49,051 nucleotides of DNA from Alistipes sp. Marseille-P5061 (GTDB lineage Bacteria > Bacteroidota > Bacteroidia > Bacteroidales > Rikenellaceae). Both the position numbers and the translations under genes were made by a program. Below, one piece after another: positions 1 to 7,028 of this stretch. The notes beneath the pieces are model-generated. The model was not told where the DNA came from. It did not search any database and saw nothing but the letters and a program-made list of their open reading frames with translations. The stretch is taken from positions 32,480 through 81,530 of the forward strand of contig NZ_LT985750.1 of assembly GCF_900290115.1 (NCBI RefSeq), in the 5' to 3' direction. Each line of letters opens with the position of its first letter. Within the stretch, counting starts at the first letter, position 1.

Positions 1-131
1 CTGGGCTTCTGAGGGAAAGCAGGGATCAGGTGAATGTAAGCGCTACGTTGTTTTTGTTATTGTCACCCCGCCCCCCCCCAATACCCCCCTTTGTTTTTTC
101 GTCGGCAGCGTCAGTTGTGTATAAGGGCCGG
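1..131. other. Non-genomic adapter read-through at left end
   Basis: Positions 99-131 match the Nextera read-1 adapter and transposon mosaic end with a few substitutions (TCGTCGGCAGCGTC at 99-112, then a 19-nt mosaic end at 113-131 with four mismatches). Read on the minus strand, the sequence continues past an 8-nt index-sized gap into a G-rich degraded version of the P5 flow-cell sequence (about 62-90). It then runs into an A-rich tail near 47-60. Positions 1-46 are unassignable and probably low-quality tail. Genomic sequence starts near 132. The reading frame of the sensor kinase continues into this adapter only by chance. Confidence 0.9.
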
Positions 132-1620
132 CCCCCGTGTCGCGCACCGAGAAGCGGAGCCGCCCCCCGCCGCAGGCCACCTCGAGCTCCACGCCCCCCG
201 TGTCGGTGAACTTCACGGCGTTCGAGAGCAGGTTGTCGGCCACCTGGCGGATGCGCGAGGCGTCACCCGTCACCTCGCAGCGGCAGCCCTCCCCCGTGCG
301 GAGCGTCAGCGTAAGCCCCTTGGCGGCGGCCTGCGCGGCAAAGCCCGCGCGGATGGCCTCGAAGAGGCGCTCGGGGATGAAGGGCACCGTGTTGAGCTCC
401 ATCTTGTGGATGTCGAGCCGGTAGAAGTCGAGCAGGCTGCGCGTCAGGGCGAGCAGATGCTCCGACGAGCGGGTGATGTTCTCCAGATAGTGGCGTTCGC
501 GCTCGCCGCGGGTGAGCCGTTCGAGCAGTTCGGTGTAGCCCATGATGGCCCCCAGCGGCGCCTTGATGTCGTGCGTGACGGCCAGCATCAGCTTCTGGCG
601 GGCGTCGAGCAGCGCCGCCTTGTCACGGTTGGCCTGCTCGAGGGCCCGCTTGTAGCGGTTGCTGCGGTTGATGTCGCGCCAGAGAATCGCCACGAAGAGC
701 AGCATGAGGGCGACGGCCGCCGAGGCGATGGCCCCCAGCTGGCGGGTGGTGCGTTTGCGCAGCGCCTCGTCGCGTTCGATGCGGCCGAGCAGGTAGGCGG
801 TCTCCTCCTGCTCGAAGTCGCGGATGAGGCGGTAGACCTTCTCGTCGACCAGCTCGTTGCTGGCCCTCAGCCGCAGCCCCTCGTTCCAGGCCCGGTCGTT
901 GTAGGCGAGGCGCTGGCTGGTCACCGTGCTCTGGAGCGTGCGGAGCACCGACCCGATGGTGTCGCGCATCGACTCGGCCGAGGGGAGCGAGTCGATGACC
1001 TCGCGGCGCGAGATGACGAGCGTCGAATCCTCCTTCGGGGGGCTGAAGATGTCGGCGATGCGGCGGAAGAAGCGCCTCTTGCGGCGCGGCGTGGCGACGG
1101 TGTCCTGCGAGATGACGCTGCGCACGGGGGGCTGCGTGAGGCTTGCCTCGGCCGAGAGCGAGTCGAGCCGTGCGAGGAGCCGTTCGACGTTGGCGTCGAG
1201 CAGCGCGGCGCTCCCCGCCGAGCGGATGGAGCGGCGGAGGTTGGTGGTGCGGAGCACCTTTTCGGCGATGAGGTGTTCGATGCTGTCGAGCCTCAGCCGC
1301 TGGAGCGAGTCGGCGTCGGGCGAGAGGCGGCGCAGCGAGTCGAGGCAGCGGCGCACGGAGTCGATTTCGCTGCCGTAGCGGGCGTCGTAGGAGGAGTAGC
1401 CGGCAATGGCGAGCTGGGCGCAGCTCTCGGCGCGGTAGAGGTGGTAGAGCGTCTCGCCCACCATGTTGCGCTTGAGGTGGAGCAGCGCGTAGGAGCCGTC
1501 GGGCGCAGCGACGCGCACCGTTTCGCGGTAGACGTAGCCCACCGCGAGCAGCGCCGCAGCGACCAGCAGAAGGTATCCTGCGACGATTTTGGTCTTGACG
1601 AATTTCGACTCTTCCGGCAT
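132..1620 (-). CDS. Membrane sensor histidine kinase, 3' end lost to adapter
   Basis: Two-component sensor kinase that would autophosphorylate on His and pass phosphate to an unseen response regulator. The N-terminus has one membrane segment (about residues 12-30), then a large probably periplasmic helical region. A second membrane segment precedes a coiled-coil linker and the dimerisation/phosphoacceptor H-box (THDIKAPLGAI, His about 350). The ATPase domain shows an N-box (ADNLLSNAVKF) and a G1 box (DTGAG). The sequence then enters adapter, so the G2 box and C-terminus are missing. I chose the ATG at 1620 rather than the one 36 nt upstream because a -7 promoter box lies between them. No partner regulator is visible. 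Confidence 0.85.
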
Positions 1621-1625
1621 CGGTA

Positions 1626-1657
1626 CAAAGATAGGGTTCGCGGCCCGTTTTGCCAAA
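1626..1657 (-). promoter_or_regulatory. Bacteroidota promoter of sensor kinase
   Basis: On the minus strand a TTTG box (complement of 1654-1657) is followed after 20 nt by TATCTTTG (complement of 1626-1633), matching the Bacteroidota -33/-7 consensus. The -7 box ends only 5 nt before the chosen ATG, so the transcript would be leaderless or nearly so. Confidence 0.6.
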
Positions 1658-2041
1658 TTTCCCGCCGCGGGCCGCTTCGGCAGCGGTTTCCGGCGGCGGT
1701 TTTCCGGCGACGGTTTTCGGTGGGCGGTTTTCGGTGGGCGGGCGGCTCGGACGGGCCTCCCGAAACGGTCTCCGGCGGCCGCCTTTTTCAGAAGAGGGCC
1801 CGCCGCCCGTCTTCTCCGCCGCGGCTCCTCCTCGGACGGGTCGGCGCCTGCCTCCTTTGCTGCCTCGGACGGGTTGGCGCCCGCCTCCCGGCGCCTGCCT
1901 CCTTTGCTGCCTCGGACGGGTTGGCGCCCGCCTCCCGGCGCCTGCCTCCTTTGTTGCCTCGGACGGGCGGCGCCCCGCTTCCCGCCGCCCGCCTCCTTTG
2001 CCGCCTCGGACGGGCGGACCCCCGCCGCCTCTCCCCCCCCC
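1657..2041. repeat. GC-rich spacer with 47-bp tandem repeat
   Basis: This 385-bp spacer between sensor kinase and xerD has no convincing gene. A 47-bp unit beginning CCTGCCTCCTTTGCTGCC repeats in register at 1847, 1894 and 1941. Decayed partial copies continue to about 2030, all sharing a CTCGGACGGG core. Open frames across it are only low-complexity. Confidence 0.75.
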
Positions 2042-2938
2042 TCAGACGGGCAGGTGCTTTTCGACCGTCTCGCGCAGGCGGTCGCTGTCCAGGTGGGTGT
2101 AGATTTCGGTGGTCAGGATGCTCTCGTGGCCCAGCATCTCCTGCACCTGGCGGATGCTGGCGCCCCCCTCGAGCAGATGGGTGGCGAACGAGTGGCGGAA
2201 GGTGTGGGGGCTGATGTGCTTCGTGATGCCGGCCCGCGCGGCCGCCTGCCTGATGATGGTGAAGAGCATCACGCGCGTGAGCCTTCCGCCGCGGTTGTTG
2301 AGGAAGACGGCGTCGTCGCTGGTGGTCACCTCGCGCCGCTTCTCGAGGTAGCGCTGCACCTTGTCGCGCGCCACGCTGCTGATGGGGACCAGCCGCTGCT
2401 TGTCCCCCTTGCCGATGACGCGGATGTAGCCCTCGCCGAAGAAGAGGTCGCTCATCCGCAGCGACACGAGCTCCGAAGCGCGCAGCCCGCACGAGTAGAG
2501 CACCTCGAGCATGGCGCCGTCGCGCAGCCCCTTGGTCGTCGGCCCCTGTGCGGCGGCGATGATGCGGTCAATCTCCTCGGTCGAGAGGATGTCGGGCAGC
2601 GGCCGCCCGAACTTGGGGGCGTTGACGAACTCGGCGGGCGAAGACTCGATGCGGTCGCTCAGGAGCAGGTAGTTGAAGAAGCTCTTCACGCCGCTGAGCG
2701 CCCGCGCCTGCGAGGCCTTCTCGCGGCCGCGGTCGAAGAGCCACCCCATGTAGCGCTCGACCATCTGTTGCTCGACCTTGCGCGGGGCGACGTCGTACTG
2801 CCGCAGGATGAAGTGGGCGAACTGCCTTAGGTCGCGCATGTACGAGGCGACGGTGTTCTGCGAGAGACGCTTCTCAAGGCGGATGTAGAGGCGGTAGCGG
2901 CGGGCCTCCTCCTCCCACTTTTTCGTATTTTCTGCCAT
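2042..2938 (-). CDS. xerD: Tyrosine recombinase XerD-like
   Basis: Site-specific recombinase expected to resolve chromosome dimers at dif. At 298 aa it has the usual XerC/D length. An N-terminal SAM-like core-binding domain (about 10-95) precedes the catalytic domain. That domain shows the first catalytic Arg in GLRASELVSL, the HTFRHSFATHLL box supplying His and Arg, a second His in MLGHES, and nucleophile Tyr280 in TEIYTHL. The ATG at 2938 gives the expected N-terminus; in-frame sequence further upstream is only read-through across prmA. It is divergent from prmA with a shared promoter region. No integrative element surrounds it, which supports a housekeeping role. XerC versus XerD cannot be settled from this gene alone. 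Confidence 0.88.
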   Translation of the reverse strand: MAENTKKWEEEARRYRLYIRLEKRLSQNTVASYMRDLRQFAHFILRQYDVAPRKVEQQMVERYMGWLFDRGREKASQARALSGVKSFFNYLLLSDRIESSPAEFVNAPKFGRPLPDILSTEEIDRIIAAAQGPTTKGLRDGAMLEVLYSCGLRASELVSLRMSDLFFGEGYIRVIGKGDKQRLVPISSVARDKVQRYLEKRREVTTSDDAVFLNNRGGRLTRVMLFTIIRQAAARAGITKHISPHTFRHSFATHLLEGGASIRQVQEMLGHESILTTEIYTHLDSDRLRETVEKHLPV

Positions 2939-2968
2939 TCGACGGGTCGGGTTTCCGAAGATTATCCG

Positions 2969-2988
2969 TAACTTTGTCCTCAAAGGTA
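2969..2988. promoter_or_regulatory. Closely spaced divergent -7 boxes (prmA / xerD)
   Basis: TAACTTTG on the plus strand (2969-2976) points to prmA. TACCTTTG on the minus strand (complement of 2981-2988) points to xerD. The two -7 elements lie only 4 bp apart on opposite strands, so polymerase binding at one should exclude the other. Clear -33 TTTG boxes were not found for either. Confidence 0.5.
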
Positions 2989-3007
2989 CGAAAAATTTTA
3001 CATAATT

Positions 3008-3841
3008 ATGGACTATGTCGTCTTGAATATCCCCTGCCGCGACGGCGAGCAGTGCGAGATTGTGACGGCCGAGCTGGCCGACTACCCCTTCGAGAGCTTC
3101 GAGACCGAGGGGACGCTGCTCAAGGCCTACATCCCGGGCGAGCGGCTGGCCGACTGCAAGGCCGAGGTCGATGCGATGCTCGGGCGGATGGGGCTCGAGG
3201 GGCGCTACGTCGCCATCGAGACGCAGAACTGGAACGCCCTCTGGGAGCGCAACTTCCCGCCCGTCGAGGTGGAGGGGCGGCTGCTCATCCGTGCGCCGTT
3301 CCATGCGCCGGCGCCCGAGGGGGTGGCTGAGGTGGTCATCATGCCGCGCATGTCGTTCGGCACGGGGCACCACGCCACCACGTGGCTCATGGCCTCCGCG
3401 ACGCTCGATTTGGGGGTTGCCGGCCGCTGCGGACTTGACATGGGGTGCGGCACCGGCGTGCTGGCCATCCTGGCGGCCCGCTGCGGGGCCCGGCGGATGA
3501 CGGCCATTGACATCGACGACTGGGCTGTGGAGAACTGCCGCGAGAATGCCGAGGCCAATGGCGTCGGTGCGCAGGTCGAGCCGCTGCTGGGCGATGCGCG
3601 GCTGCTTGCGGGGCGCCGCTTCGACTTCATCCTGGCCAACATCAACCGCAACATCCTCATGGCCGACATGCCCGCCTATGCGGCGACGCTCGCCGCGGGG
3701 GGCGACCTGCTGCTGAGCGGCTTCCTGGCCGGCGATGTCGAGTGCCTGCTGGCGCGTGGCCGCGAGCTGGGATTTGAGCCTGTGGCCCGCCGCGAACGCG
3801 ACGGCTGGCAGCTGCTCCACCTGCGCCGCACGGAGGCCTGA
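3008..3841 (+). CDS. prmA: Ribosomal protein L11 methyltransferase PrmA
   Basis: SAM-dependent methyltransferase that modifies ribosomal protein L11. The protein has 277 aa, close to the Bacteroidota form. The N-terminal substrate-recognition domain (about 1-90) is followed by the family motif MSFGTGHHATT. SAM-binding motif I is LDMGCGTGVLAILAA, followed by an acidic stretch AIDIDDWAVEN. The post-motif IV element is LANINRNIL, the N-in-NINRN form typical of PrmA. The start follows a plus-strand TAACTTTG box by about 31 nt. It is divergent from xerD and followed by recO after a GC-rich spacer. Confidence 0.93.
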   Translation: MDYVVLNIPCRDGEQCEIVTAELADYPFESFETEGTLLKAYIPGERLADCKAEVDAMLGRMGLEGRYVAIETQNWNALWERNFPPVEVEGRLLIRAPFHAPAPEGVAEVVIMPRMSFGTGHHATTWLMASATLDLGVAGRCGLDMGCGTGVLAILAARCGARRMTAIDIDDWAVENCRENAEANGVGAQVEPLLGDARLLAGRRFDFILANINRNILMADMPAYAATLAAGGDLLLSGFLAGDVECLLARGRELGFEPVARRERDGWQLLHLRRTEA

Positions 3842-4192
3842 CCCGGTCCCCGGGGGTGGCGGTTGATACGACGGTCTGCCCCGGCGGTCTGCCCCGGCGG
3901 TTTCCCCCGGTCCCCTGCCCCGGCCGGCAGCCCCGGTTGCCGGGCCCGGCTGTTTTCCCCGGCCGGCCGTCGGCCAGCCCGTCGGTCGGCTTCGGCCGTC
4001 ACCCCCGCCGGTTGGCTTCGCCCGCCAGCCCGCTGGTCTGCTCCGCCTGCCAACCCGCCGGTTGACCTCGCCCGCCAGCCCGCGGCCAAAGCCCCCCGCC
4101 TTCCCCTTCCGCCCTCCCGCCCGCCGGGGGCTGCGGCGCCGGGGCCGGGAAGGCACTCGGCGCTCCATTGTGTCGTACTGCAAACCGAAAAC
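3842..4192. repeat. GC-rich spacer with 50-bp direct repeat
   Basis: This 351-bp spacer between prmA and recO has no convincing gene; in-frame open sequence upstream of recO is low-complexity Pro/Ala/Arg. A roughly 30-bp stretch (CCGGTTGGCTTCGCCCGCC) occurs at about 4004-4033 and again, slightly altered, at 4054-4083. A 13-bp GGTCTGCCCCGGC is doubled near 3873-3898. Confidence 0.65.
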
Positions 4193-4918
4193 GTGAAAAG
4201 CTACAAGGGACGCGGCATCGTGCTGCACACGCTCAAATACGGCGACTCATCGATGGTCGTCTTTCTGCTCACCGACGTGGGCGGCCGCCGCAGCTACATG
4301 GTGCAGGGGGTCCGCAGCAGCCGGGGGCGCGGCTCCAAACTGGCGCTCTTCCAGCCGATGTTCGCCCTCGAGTTCGAGGGGCTCGAGTCGTCGCGCCAGC
4401 AGATGGACCGCTTTCGCGAGGTGCACAGCGGCATCGTGCTCCGCACGCTCCCCTTCGACGTGCGCAAGTCGACCGTGGCGCTCTTCATGGCCGAGGTACT
4501 CTACCGGCTGGTCAAGGAGAGCGAGCCCAACGAGCCTCTCTTCGAGTTCGTATGGAACGGCGTGGCGGCGCTCGACGAGCTGCAGGAGGGGGTGGCCAAC
4601 TTCCACCTCTGGTTTCTGGCCCGTCTGAGCCGCTTTCTGGGCTTCTTTCCGGGCAACGACTACCGCGAGGGGGACTGCTTCGACATCCGCGAGGGACTCT
4701 ATACGAAAACCGCCCGGCGCAACGTTTTAATTATGTCGGAGCAGAACGCCCGCACGCTCCACGAACTGATGCACCTCGAGGTGAACCGCCTGGGGACGCT
4801 GGCGCTCAACCGCACGCAGCGGGTCGAGTTCCTCAATGCGATGCTCGACTACTACGGCTACCACCTCGACGCCATCAGTGCCGTGCAGTCGGTGCGGATT
4901 CTGCGCGAGGTCTTCTGA
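4193..4918 (+). CDS. recO: DNA repair protein RecO
   Basis: RecO mediates RecF-pathway recombinational repair by helping load RecA onto SSB-coated single-stranded DNA. From the GTG at 4193 the protein is 241 aa, the usual Bacteroidota length. It begins with the OB-fold region (KGRGIVLHTLKYGDSSMVV), then YMVQGVRSSRGRGSKLALFQP, then an all-helical C-terminal domain. The Cys zinc ligands of some RecO proteins are absent, as is common in this phylum. No ATG gives this N-terminus; GTG is followed by the conserved start, whereas further upstream the frame enters low-complexity spacer. Confidence 0.85.
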   Translation: MKSYKGRGIVLHTLKYGDSSMVVFLLTDVGGRRSYMVQGVRSSRGRGSKLALFQPMFALEFEGLESSRQQMDRFREVHSGIVLRTLPFDVRKSTVALFMAEVLYRLVKESEPNEPLFEFVWNGVAALDELQEGVANFHLWFLARLSRFLGFFPGNDYREGDCFDIREGLYTKTARRNVLIMSEQNARTLHELMHLEVNRLGTLALNRTQRVEFLNAMLDYYGYHLDAISAVQSVRILREVF

Positions 4919-5162
4919 GGCGCGGAGCCGAAGGGCAATGCGCGGAGGTGCGTACACGGAGCCGGCCGGAAGGGAGGTCGAGTGGAAGCGGAACCGGCCG
5001 GAAGGGTGCCGGCCGGAAGTGGTCCCGGGTCGGAGGAAGCTGTTGCCCGTCTTCTCTCCCGCTTCGGTCCCGGGCCGGAGGGGCAAGGATGCGGCTCCGG
5101 CGCATGATTGAATGAACCAAGAAAACTACCGTAAACAGTAAAGCAACAAGGAGGAGAGAGCC
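4919..5162 (+). promoter_or_regulatory. Spacer with strong Shine-Dalgarno before 5163
   Basis: GC-rich spacer with repeated CCGGCCGGAAGG-like words and no gene. AAGGAGG at 5148-5154 sits about 8 nt before the ATG at 5163. This is an unusually canonical ribosome binding site for this phylum and fixes that start. No TAnnTTTG promoter was seen, so the next gene may be co-transcribed with recO. Confidence 0.5.
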
Positions 5163-5603
5163 ATGATGAAGAGACGAAACAAGACTTTGCTGCAGGCAGC
5201 CCTGACGCTGCTGCTTGCCCTGGGCTGTGCCGGCACGGTTGCGGCGCAACAGCCGCACTACGGCCAGCCCGAAGAGCGAATTTTCCGGAGTGACACCGTG
5301 CGCAACGACTTCGGCGAGCGGGAGGTGCTCCACCGCCTCGATTCGCTGGCGTCGTGGAGCCGCCACTACGTCGATTACCGCGTCTACGAACCCGAGCTGG
5401 AGAGCTCGCCGGCTCGGCCGGTGGTTCCCATGTCGTCGGTGGTGGTCGTCACGCGGGAGCAGCTGCCGCGCCGCGTGCACGTCATCGACAACATGACGCT
5501 GCTGGGGCCCCGCTTCATGCTGTCGAACGGACAGGCCTCCAACTGGGGCCCCTATCCCGATTCCTACCTCGACGCGCGCACCATCTCGCTGCCGATGCCC
5601 TGA
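5163..5603 (+). CDS. Small secreted protein of unknown function
   Basis: 146 aa with a clear Sec signal peptide (basic MMKRRNK start, hydrophobic LLQAALTLLLALGC, likely cleavage after AAQ near residue 29). The mature part is about 115 aa, acidic and aromatic-rich (ERIFRSDTVRNDFGER, HYVDYRVYEPELE, NWGPYPDSYLDART), with no recognised motif. It is probably periplasmic or surface exposed. A lipobox is not convincing, since the Cys in ALGCAG is followed by a normal signal-peptidase I site. A 40-bp direct repeat begins at its stop codon. Confidence 0.65.
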   Translation: MMKRRNKTLLQAALTLLLALGCAGTVAAQQPHYGQPEERIFRSDTVRNDFGEREVLHRLDSLASWSRHYVDYRVYEPELESSPARPVVPMSSVVVVTREQLPRRVHVIDNMTLLGPRFMLSNGQASNWGPYPDSYLDARTISLPMP

Positions 5604-6007
5604 CGCGGGGGCTTTTGGGGCGGAAGCGCTGCCGATGCCCCGACGCGGGGGCTTTGATGCGGCTATGACCTGCGTGAGACCCCATGCGAGACCTTGTGCG
5701 GCATTTTGCGCGGCATTTTGCCCGCCGTTTTGCCCGCTGTTTCGCCAGTCGTTTTGTCCGGCACCCGGCACCCGCCCGGACCTCGCATCCGACGCCTTGC
5801 CCCGGCCCGACTTCGCCCGTATCCGCATCCACCCCGTACCCGGCGCCCGGACGAACTGCCGGAACAACAAACGAACCGGCCGCTCTCACAGGAGCGGCCG
5901 GTTCGCTGTTTGATGGACATCCCGGTTTGTTGTTCCCCGGTCCGTTGGCCCCGGGTCCATTGGTCCCCGAGCTGATGGCCTCCCGGTCCGTTGCCTTCCC
6001 TCCGGGG
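5589..6007. repeat. Spacer with 40-bp direct repeat and 12-bp repeats
   Basis: About 400 bp between convergent genes with no convincing gene. CTGCCGATGCCC plus the following GACGCGGGGGCTTT occurs at 5589-5615 and 5629-5655 (40-bp period); the first copy contains the end of the upstream gene. Between about 5690 and 5757 a 12-bp GCATTTTGCCCG-like unit repeats four to five times with drift. The convergent terminator is listed separately. Confidence 0.65.
5866..5910. terminator. Bidirectional intrinsic terminator
   Basis: A perfect 14-bp inverted repeat (CGAACCGGCCGCTC at 5872-5885, complement at 5892-5905) encloses a 6-nt loop. It is flanked by an A-rich run on the left and CTGTTT on the right. 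It lies between the plus-strand gene ending at 5603 and the minus-strand nuclease ending at 6008, so it can serve both. Confidence 0.75.
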
Positions 6008-6784
6008 CTACCCGAAGAGCTCGTTGAGCACGTGGGCCAGCCGGTAGCCGGCCCGCTGCAGCTGCTGCTCGGCCAGCGGGTGGTTGCGGTTGAGGAACGA
6101 TTTGACCTCCCGCGTGGTGAACTCCTGCCCGGGGGCCGCCTGCTCGTAGATGTGACGGCTTGCGAGGGCATTCTCGCGGAACCAGTCGCGCACCGTGCCG
6201 CGGCAGATGGCGCGAATCTCACGCCGCGTGCAGCGGTCGAGCTGGTGGCCGTACTCGAGGTAGCTCCAGCGGTGGCAGCTTTCGAGGATTACGTCGTCCC
6301 ACACCGTGTGGTAGTTGTACTTGCGGCCGTTGAAGTAGACCGGATAGCTCTTCAGCTTGCCCCCGCCGTAGCGCACGTGGCCCGGGCAGTGCAGGTCACC
6401 CATGAAGTGGATGATGCAGCGCAGGCAGGCGACCACCGTCGAGTCGTCCTGCGTGCGGTAGTCGGCGAGCGTCTCGATGGAGCGCTCGAGTCCCGAGACG
6501 ACGTCGCCCCGCTTGTCGGGCATGTATTCGAACTGGTCGTCGACCGAGGCCGAGTGGATGGTGCGCCCCCAGGCGTATTGGGGTTCCGAGCGCCAGTCGT
6601 CCATCCACGAGGCGTCGTAGACAATCGAGTGGCCGAGGTAGCGTTCGATAACGCGGCGCGCGCGGAGCGTCAGGTGGCATTCGGCGATGTAGGCGATGGC
6701 GTCGTGGCCGGTGCGCCCCCAGGCCGAGGCGGTGTCGACCTGCAGCATCAGGAGCGCCGCAGCGAGCAGAAGCACTTTTTTCAT
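6008..6784 (-). CDS. S1/P1-type zinc nuclease, secreted
   Basis: Exported Zn-dependent nuclease of the S1/P1 family, which cleaves single-stranded nucleic acid and 3'-nucleotides. Of 258 aa, the first about 21 are a signal peptide (MKKVLLLAAALLMLQ...ASA). Cleavage exposes Trp22, the N-terminal zinc ligand of the family (WGRTGHD, with His27 next). Other ligands appear in the expected order: MDDW, RTIHSAS, the central IHFMGDLHCPGH block and YHTVWDD. Length is typical. The start is supported by TATATTTG (complement of 6816-6823) about 32 nt upstream. Likely role is periplasmic nucleic-acid scavenging. Confidence 0.9.
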   Translation of the reverse strand: MKKVLLLAAALLMLQVDTASAWGRTGHDAIAYIAECHLTLRARRVIERYLGHSIVYDASWMDDWRSEPQYAWGRTIHSASVDDQFEYMPDKRGDVVSGLERSIETLADYRTQDDSTVVACLRCIIHFMGDLHCPGHVRYGGGKLKSYPVYFNGRKYNYHTVWDDVILESCHRWSYLEYGHQLDRCTRREIRAICRGTVRDWFRENALASRHIYEQAAPGQEFTTREVKSFLNRNHPLAEQQLQRAGYRLAHVLNELFG

Positions 6785-6815
6785 GGTCCGATTCGGATTT
6801 TTGGGTTTCTCCGGA

Positions 6816-6823
6816 CAAATATA
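6816..6823 (-). promoter_or_regulatory. -7 box of S1/P1 nuclease
   Basis: The minus strand reads TATATTTG, a TAnnTTTG match, about 32 nt before the nuclease ATG. No clear TTTG -33 box was found at the expected spacing. The rest of the 244-bp spacer up to 7028 shows nothing recognisable. Confidence 0.5.
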
Positions 6824-7028
6824 GGGAGAAAATCGGAATGTTGTGCCTTCTTTTTCGAAATAAAACGCCCGGTTTATCGAAATAAAACGAAACGACCCTC
6901 CGCCAGGCTGTTTTTGCCCGTCCCGCCGGACTCTTCTCCAATCGCTTCCCGCCGGACCGTCCTGCCCCGTCGTCCCGTTCTGCCGCCCCGTCCCGCCTTT
7001 TCCTCGCCGCCTGCCCCGTCGTTCCGCC

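Noticed and set aside
1840..2030. Possible CRISPR array from regularly spaced repeats
   Set aside because: Copies are directly adjacent with no unique spacers and no cas genes.
2042..2938. Integrase of a mobile element
   Set aside because: Length and motifs fit chromosomal XerC/D; no att repeats, tRNA or mobility genes nearby.
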